Source: Luteolibacter sp. Y139 (GTDB lineage Bacteria; Verrucomicrobiota; Verrucomicrobiia; Verrucomicrobiales; Akkermansiaceae). From it: a stretch of DNA of 64,000 bases. The position numbers and the translations under genes are program-made. Position 1 is the stretch's first letter, and each line of letters opens with the position of its first letter. The notes beneath the pieces were generated by a model, which was given only the letters and a program-made list of their open reading frames with translations, ran no database searches and had not been told where the DNA came from. Location: assembly GCF_038066715.1 (NCBI RefSeq), contig NZ_JBBUKT010000004.1:248001-312000 (forward strand). Reading direction: 5' to 3'. Below are positions 33,797-41,600 of this stretch, piece by piece.

Positions 33797-34780
33797 ATGA
33801 ACCCGATCTCCAAGCTCGCCCTTTCTGTCGCCGTAATGCTCGCGCCGCTGGCTTCTGCTCAAGAAAAAGAGAAGAAGCCCGGCAATCCGATCGATCCAGG
33901 GTGGTATGCGGATCCCGAGGGGATTGTGTTCGGCAATGAGTATTGGGTATTCCCTACTTATTCCGCGCCCTACGACCAGCAGACCCACTTCGATGCCTTT
34001 TCGTCGCCGGATCTGAAGAAGTGGACGAAGCACGAGAAGATCTTCGATACCGGCGATATCAAGTGGGCGAAGAGGGCGATGTGGGCGCCGTCGATCATCG
34101 AGAAGGGCGGCAAGTACTACCTCTTCTTCGCGGCGAACGACATCCAGAACGACCAGCAGGAAGGTGGCATCGGGGTGGCGGTGGCGAACAAGCCGCAGGG
34201 GCCTTACAAGGATCTCCTCGGCAAGCCGCTGATCGACAAATTTCACAACGGCGCGCAGCCGATCGATGGCTTTGTCTTTCACGATGACGATGGCAGCTAC
34301 TACTTCATCTACGGTGGCTGGCGTCACTGCAACATCACCAAGCTGAAGGATGACTTCACCGGTTTCATTCCCTTCGAGGGCGGCGAGACTTTCAAGGAGA
34401 TCACGCCGAAGGGCTATGTGGAGGGGCCGTTTGTTTTCAAGAAGGACGGCAAGTATTACTTCATGTGGTCCGAGGGCGGCTGGACGGGCCCGGACTACAA
34501 GGTGGCTTATGCGATTTCCGACAGCCTCATCGGCCCGCACGAGCGGATCGGCGTGGTGCTCCAGCAGGATCCGGCTGTCGGCACCGGAGCGGGGCATCAC
34601 TCCGTGATCCACAACAAGAAGGATGACTCCTGGTACATCGTCTATCACCGTCACCCGCTCGGCGACAAGGACGGCAATCACCGGGTGACCTGCGTCGACA
34701 AGCTGGAATTCGACGAGAAAGGCCTTATCAAGCCGGTCAAGATGACCTTCGAAGGTGTGGCTGCGAGCCCGCTGAAGTGA
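33797..34780 (+). CDS. Glycoside hydrolase family 43-like secreted glycosidase
   Basis: A 327-residue enzyme with signal peptide MNPISKLALSVAVMLAPLASA. The five-bladed-propeller GH43 fold is suggested by an N-terminal DPGWYADPEG (catalytic-base Asp), MWAPSIIEKGGKYYLFFAAN with a middle-strand Asp, DGFVFHDDDGSYYFIYGG, and YVEGPFVFKKDGKYYFMWSEGGW where Glu would be the general acid. The C-terminal HHSVIHNKKDDSWYIVYHRH is the typical last blade. The family hydrolyses arabinosyl or xylosyl linkages in plant or algal polysaccharides. The start is ATG 33797. Its 3' end overlaps the opposite-strand membrane gene by 44 bases. Confidence 0.9.
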   Translation: MNPISKLALSVAVMLAPLASAQEKEKKPGNPIDPGWYADPEGIVFGNEYWVFPTYSAPYDQQTHFDAFSSPDLKKWTKHEKIFDTGDIKWAKRAMWAPSIIEKGGKYYLFFAANDIQNDQQEGGIGVAVANKPQGPYKDLLGKPLIDKFHNGAQPIDGFVFHDDDGSYYFIYGGWRHCNITKLKDDFTGFIPFEGGETFKEITPKGYVEGPFVFKKDGKYYFMWSEGGWTGPDYKVAYAISDSLIGPHERIGVVLQQDPAVGTGAGHHSVIHNKKDDSWYIVYHRHPLGDKDGNHRVTCVDKLEFDEKGLIKPVKMTFEGVAASPLK

Positions 34781-35309
34781 ATGCCTTGCGGCGTTCGCGG
34801 ATCTGGAGGTAGAGGGAGAGGAAGAAAGCGAGCATCGCGATCCCGGTTGCGATGATCGCGCCTTCCGTGACGGTGGTGAGCATGACGGGGAGGAAGCTGC
34901 CCGTGGAGACGCTCGCTGCGCCCAAGTGAAGGAAGCGCGAAAGTCCGTTCACCAAAGCGGCTGAGATGTAGCCGCACCAGAAGTCGGGGGTCAGCATGAG
35001 GAACGGTGGAGCGATGACCAGCATCGCTGCTGAAAGTCCGCAGACCCAAGCCCGGAAGATCATCGCTGCGCGGAGTCCGCGGGCGAGCGGATGTTTCTCC
35101 CGATTGAGATCCGGGACCATCGCCACGATCGTAGCGAGCGCGATGATGAATAGCACGATGACCGCGAGAATCGTGACGATGGCGAATGATTGCTTGTCGA
35201 GGCGGAAGAGAGAGATGGCAATGATGAAGCTCGGCAGGGCATTCAATGGGACGTGAAGCGCCCAGAAGCGGAGCTGACGAGGAAAGTTTGCGACGAAGTC
35301 GGAGTTCAT
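34737..35309 (-). CDS. Four-helix membrane protein, paralogue of 30400-30951
   Basis: A 190-residue inner-membrane protein: about four transmembrane helices, an N-terminal block NSDFVANFPRQLRFWALHVPLNALPSF, an internal PDFWCGYISAALVNGLSRFLHLG, and a basic tail LQIRERRKAFTSAG followed by QPHLRRSS. The start is ATG 35309; the frame to 35354 would add 15 residues. The same motif order appears in the protein at 30400-30951, so the gene is probably a duplicate, now about 4 kb away on the same strand. Its last 44 bases overlap the 3' end of the GH43-like gene in antisense, which may affect both mRNAs. Confidence 0.7.
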   Translation of the reverse strand: MNSDFVANFPRQLRFWALHVPLNALPSFIIAISLFRLDKQSFAIVTILAVIVLFIIALATIVAMVPDLNREKHPLARGLRAAMIFRAWVCGLSAAMLVIAPPFLMLTPDFWCGYISAALVNGLSRFLHLGAASVSTGSFLPVMLTTVTEGAIIATGIAMLAFFLSLYLQIRERRKAFTSAGSQPHLRRSS

Positions 35310-35601
35310 TTGGCCCGACAGTGGGGGCCGGGAGTGAGGTCCCGATGAAGGCATTGAGAAATTCCGGTCACGTTTTCATGGAGTGTGGAAGTGGCTGATG
35401 TGCGGGGATTTACGAGGGTGTGAGAAAGGGCGGATGAGGAGACTTCGGCTGAAGTGGGGCGATTGGGTCTTTAGGTGTAACGGCCCATCTAGATGTCGAC
35501 GGTGGAAATTTTTTCGGGGTATTTGCCAAGGAATCCGAATTTCGCGCGCCTTGATTCAAGCGACCTCATTTGTGCGCGGACCCTTCCCGGTTTGTTAGAT
35601 C

Positions 35602-38600
35602 ATGAAGCCCCACCCCATTGTCTTGTCACTGTTGCTGACGGCTGTACTTCACGCGGCGAGCGACGTTACCATTTCCACCGCGGTCACATCCGGCGGTTCC
35701 TTCAGCGGTGCGAATCCGAATGTATTCACGCCGGTGAATGCGGCGGCAGTCGTGCAAGCGAGCGCGATCCAGACGCAGCTCAATGCGGGCACCGGAGTGA
35801 CGATCGAGACTGCCAGTGCGGCCGCGGGTAGCGGTGACATCACGGTTTCCACCGCGGTGACGAAGAGCTCGGGCGCGAACACCGCGCCGATGGTCCTCAA
35901 TGCGGTGCGCGATATTGCCGTCGGCTTCAATGTGACAGCGAGTGCCGGGCAGGTCCCGCTGACCTTGAATGCCGGGCGCAAGATCACGCTTGCGGGTGCG
36001 ATCACGACGAACGGTGGCGGCGTGCTGTTCAATCCGGTGGAAGAGTTGTTGCTCGGAGCCAACGTGAATGCCGGTGCGGGAGCGGTGACATTGCAGAGCG
36101 GGCTTCTGCGCGGAACGATTTCCTCGCCGACGATCACGGCTTCATCCTTGTCGGTGGCATCCGGAGCATCCTTGAAGATGCCGGGGACAGTAGCGGGCGC
36201 ATTGAATGTGGCTGGCATCATTTCGCCTGCGGCACCGGGCGTTGCGGGATCGTTGCAGGTGAATGGCGCGTTGGCGCTTCAGGCGGGATCCACCACGGGC
36301 ATCGAGATTGGAGGCACCTCGGGTGGGAGTTGGGACAAGATCACGTCCACGGGTGCGGTGACGATTGCCGGGGGATTGCAGGTGGAGTTCGTGAACAATT
36401 TCCACGATACGATCACGACGGCCAATAGCTTTGTGATCGTTCAAGGATCCAGTATCAGCGGGACTTTCACGGGCTTGCCGAACGGCTCGCGCTACACGCT
36501 GGCGAATGACCGGGGATCGTTCCGCATCACCTACACGGCGACGACGGTGACGCTGGATGACTGGCAACCGGTGACGACGCCGCTGGCTTGGGATCCGGGC
36601 ACCGCGGAGGCGGGAACGATGGTGTTTTCCAACACGAACACGCGTGGTGGGCGTCATCTTTTCAAGGTGACGACGCAGTCGAGCGATATCGGTGGCTGGC
36701 GCACGCGGCTCACGGTGACGTCGGGCGAGGCCGCGCTTTATTTCTCGAAGACGGCGTTGCCGACGACGGCGAGCAGCACCTTCAGCTCGGTGCAGACGGG
36801 CTCGGATGGCCTCGTGCTGCGCGATGATCAGTTCGGCGCGAACGAGGAGTGGAACCTGATGGTTTATGCGACGGAAGGCGCGCAGTGGTCGCTGGTGAGC
36901 GGCAAGCCTTACGTTCAAGATCTTGGCGCGCTGCCGTTTATCGATTCGAATGGCAATGGTGTCTACGATATCGGTGAAGCAGTAGCTTCGCAGAACGCGC
37001 CGTCGACGCCGATGCCTCCGGAGGGGATTCGCTTTTACAAGACGGTGGTGCCGAATGGCACGCCGGCGTGGAGCCTGTGGCTTGGAGGCAGCACGCGGGA
37101 GATCGCGCTGCGTTCGAACAAGCTGCCGTTTCACAATACCACGAGCAACTACACGAAGAAGCAGGCGGGCCGGATGTTGATGGTGCCGCCGACGCTCGGG
37201 GTGGGGAGCAGCACGTGGTATTCGAGTGTGGTTGCGCCGCAGGGCGAGGAGATTGGGTTGGATTCGCGGATACAGTTTGTGAACGACCTAGCCTACAACG
37301 GCACGGTTTTGAATGTGGCGGTGAGTGGTCCGCTGTATCGCGTCTATCGGGTGCAGGTGCCGGTGGATCAGATTGCGTGGGACATCAATGTGACCGCACA
37401 GGCTGGCAATCCGGACGTTGCGGTGCGCAAGGGGAGTGTGCCGGGGGAGTTCGACAATGAGGCCTTCTCCGCTACGCCGGGGAACGCGACGGAAGGGATC
37501 ACGCTGGTGCCGAATTACCTCACCGACGGGACGTGGTACATCACGAGCTGGAGTGATGCACCGTATACCTTCACGCTGAAGAATGGCGACCCGGTGATCA
37601 CGCCGATTTCCTTCACGGACACGAAGGTCAATGACCAGCCGAGCCGCTCCGGATGGCGCTTCTATGCGCTGACTGACATTCCTTCGCAGGTGGGGGCGTT
37701 GGGTTGGGAGCTGGAACTCAGCAACCAGGTGGCGGGCACGCAGCTCGCGCTGCGCCGCAACAAGGTGCCGAGCCGTTGGCAGAAGCGCACCGATGGCTCG
37801 GTGTCCGACACGAATGCGACCTACATGGATGACTCGAGCACGAATGGCTTCATCCAGCGCATGAATCATCAGGCGGACGTGTGGTATGTCGGCGTCTTTC
37901 TTCCACAGCAGCCGCTGGGCGCCTTCACGCTGGACGTGCATCCGATCACACCGGCGACGATTTCTTTCCAAAGCACCACCACGGTGACGGCGATCCCGTC
38001 GCAGAAGTGGCGCTACTATCGCATGGACATCGGCAGCGGGATGCTGGGATGGGACGTGCGCCTCGCGAACTTGACCGGTGGACTCTGCACGATGGTGGTG
38101 CGACGAGATCAGCTGCCTCAGACGACGGGTACCAACAATGGGGCGAGCACTCCCTGGTCGCCTTCTTCCGATACCTCGTGGGGGAGCGGCTACCAGTGGG
38201 AAGGTGGCAAGGATTGGAGTGGCCGCACTTACGATGTGACGACCACTCCGCGGCGGGACATGAACGACCGGATCGTGGCTGCAGCCGGACGGCCACTGGT
38301 GCCGGGAACGTACTACATCGGCATCCGCAACGATAGCTCTGGTGCGAGCGCGCAGCCGTCCAGCATGACCTTGGAGAGCCGGGGTATTGGTGACGGGTTG
38401 GACATTCCGGTGGGAACGATGGGTTTCTCCACGGGTAGCAGCGTCTCCATTAACAATCTCGCGGCGCGTGAAGCGGCTTACTACAAGGTTAGTATTCCGG
38501 ACAACACGACGAGCTGGGAATTCACGCTGGATCAAAGCGTGGGAGAGTCGGCGGTGGTGATGCGCCGGGGTGCGATTCCGGACTTCAATGCGGTCTACAA

Positions 38601-41600
38601 CGGGGATGTGCAGAACGTCTCGAACACCGCGAGCCGCCAGGTGAAGATGCAGCGTACGGGGAGCGAGCGTTATTTGATGCTGCCCTTGAACAACGAGGTG
38701 GCTATCACTCCCGGTGACTATTACATCGGTGTCTTCAGCGAAGGGCTCAATCCGCCGAATTCCGATGTGATTGGCAGCGGGCCTTCGAGCGCGACGCTGA
38801 CGAGCCGGGGACCGCTGGCGGTTCAGAATCTCGGCGCGGCGAGCGCTGCTGGGATCGTGCAGCCGGTCAGCCTGAGCGGTCTGCAGGTGAAGGCCTATCA
38901 ATTCACGGTGCCGGTGGGGACCGCTGCGCTGGAGGTGCGGATGGACAACAAGGTGGGCAATCCGCTGGTGGCCGTGATTTCCGGTATGAAGATCCCGCAG
39001 CCGGATGGCGTGCAAGACTATGGCGTGACGGGTGGCCAAACGACGGGACCGGTGGGGGGGATGAATCGCGACACGCTTACGAATCTGAGCACCTATCCGA
39101 ATCCCGTGCCGGGGGTTTATACGCTGACGGTGCGTGCCGATGAGGTGAGTGGGACTTTCCCTGATGCGAGTGCGGATTTGGTGATCACGGCGAATGCGCC
39201 GGTGCCGCTGGCGTTCAATGGCACGGCGAACGTGACCAGCCAACCCGCCACCGCGTGGCGCTATTTCCAAGTGACGGTGCCAGATGGGATCATGGCGTGG
39301 GACATTCGCCTGACGAACATCACGAGCGGCAATCCGCAGATGGTGATCCGTCGTGATCAGACGCCTTCGTCGGTGGGGACTAACAACGGGGTGAGCTCGC
39401 CTTGGAGTCCTTCGAGCGACACCTCATGGTCGAGCGGCTATCAGTGGGCGGGTGGCAGCGATTGGACGGGACGAACTCACAACCTGTTGGGCGGTTCGCA
39501 GCGACCTATCGGGAATCGTGTGTTCGCAGCGATGGGCCGGCCATTGGTGGCGGGCACCTACATCGTGGGGATCCTGAATCAAGGGACGGATCCGGTGACC
39601 GGGACGGGCAATACGCCTGCGAACTACAGCATCGAGAGCCGTGGCGTGGGCGTGGGCCAGCCGGTGACGGTGGGTGAGATTCCCTTTGCTGCGGGCAGCA
39701 ACGTCACGGTGACCGACCAGCCCCGGCGTGAAGCCGCTTTTTTCAAGATCACTGTGCCTGCGAATACGCCGCGCTGGGAATTCAATCTCAGTCCGACGGC
39801 GGGTGAGGCGATGATGGTGGTGCGCCGTGGATACCTGCCGGACTTCAATGCAGTCGAGACGGGGAGCATGCAGGACAACAGCAGCAGCCGCGAGGTGAAG
39901 ATCCAGCGAGCGGGCATGGAGCGCTACCTGCTGCTGCCGGAGAACAACCAGGATTTCATTGTGGCTGGCGACTACTATGTCGCGGTGGTGGCGGAAGGAG
40001 TGAATCCTCCGGCTTCCCATGTCGTGGGCACGGGCAGCAGCAGTGCGGTCTTCACCATCCAGCCGCCGATGCCGGTGAAGGATCTGGGCACGGTGAGCAC
40101 CAGCGGCATCACGCAGGTGGTTTCACTGGCGGCAGCTGAAGTGAAGGCCTTCCAGTTCACGGTGCCGGTGGGGACGGTGAGCATGGAGATCGGCTTGGAG
40201 AACAAGGTGGGCAATCCGGTGATGGCGTTCATTTCCGGGACTCGCATCCCACAGCCGGATAGCTCGGCGCAGGACTATGGCGTGAGCAGTGGGCAGACTG
40301 CGGCGCCTGCGGGTGGTGGTCTGAGCCGTCAGTATGGCACTGGGTTGCTGACCTTCACGAGCCCTCCGGCGGGCGTCTATACCGCGACGGTGCGTGCGGA
40401 TGATGTGGCGAATCCGGCGAGCGCGAACTTCGTGATCCGCGCGAATGCGCCGCAGGATCTTCCGCTTGGCGGGGGAAGCACAGTGGTGACGAATCACGGG
40501 CCGAACTCGTGGAAATACTTCCGCGTGGATGTTCCTGCCGGGGTCGCGGGTTGGGATTTGCGAGTGAAGGACATCACCGGTGGTGATGTGAGCTGGGCGA
40601 TCCGCCGGGATCAGATTCCCGCTGCCATTGGCACAAGCAATGGGGTCAGCACGCCGTGGACTCCGTCGGCCTCGGCGACGTGGCCGAGCGGGTATCAGTG
40701 GGCTGCGGACAAGGATTGGACCGCCCGGAACTACGACACTACCGCTTCGGCCAAGCGTGAGGTGAATGACCGGCTGGTGATGGCGATGGGGCGTCCACTA
40801 GAGGCGGGCACTTATTTCATCGGCATTCTGAATGGCGGCTCCGATCCGATTGGCGGAGGCAGCAACCAAATGTCGTCCTACACGATCGAAAGCCGCTTCA
40901 TCGGGGCGGGGCAGGCGATTCCAGTTGGAACGCTCGGCTTTGCGGCGGGTAGCAGCGCGGCGGTGAACAATCTCGTGCCACGCGAAGCTGCCTACTATAA
41001 GGTTAGTATTCCGGACAATGTTCCGAGCTGGGAGTTCACCTTGGCGCCGAGTGCGGGCGAGATGATGGTGGCGGCACGCCAGGGGTTCATTCCGGACTTC
41101 AATGCCGCCCCTGGAGGCAATGTTCAGGATCCGACCTCAAGCCGACAGGTGAAGGTCCAGAAGGCCGGTGGCGAGCGTTACCTCCTGCTGCCGCCGAACA
41201 ATGAGGACAAGATCGTGGCCGGTGACTACTACCTTGCGGTGGTGTCGGAAGGGGTGAATCCGCCGAATGCCAGCACGATCGGGAGCGGCACCAGCAGCGG
41301 CACGCTGGCCAGCAATGGTTCGCCCGCGGTGACGCAGCTTGGCACGGCGTCGCTCACGCCGATCAATCGGGCCGTGAGCTTGGCCGGGGCGCAGGTGAAG
41401 GGTTATCAATTCACCGTGCCGGAGGGCGTGGTGAGCCTGGAGCTCCAGCTGAACAATCGCACGGGCAATCCGCGGATGGCGCTGATTTCGGGCAGCCGTC
41501 TGCCTTTCCCGGACACGACGGTGAATGAATTCGCGACGGGTGGTGGGCAGTCATCGACTCCGGTTGGCGGCGTGGCCCGTGTGATCGCGGACAGCCTGAT

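Noticed and set aside
37288-39270. 660-codon open frame antisense to the giant surface gene
   Set aside because: Translation is Arg/His-rich and non-globular, follows the repeats of the sense gene, and has no signal or motif. Other long antisense frames here (36142-37134, 41872-43062, 43102-44529) are rejected likewise.
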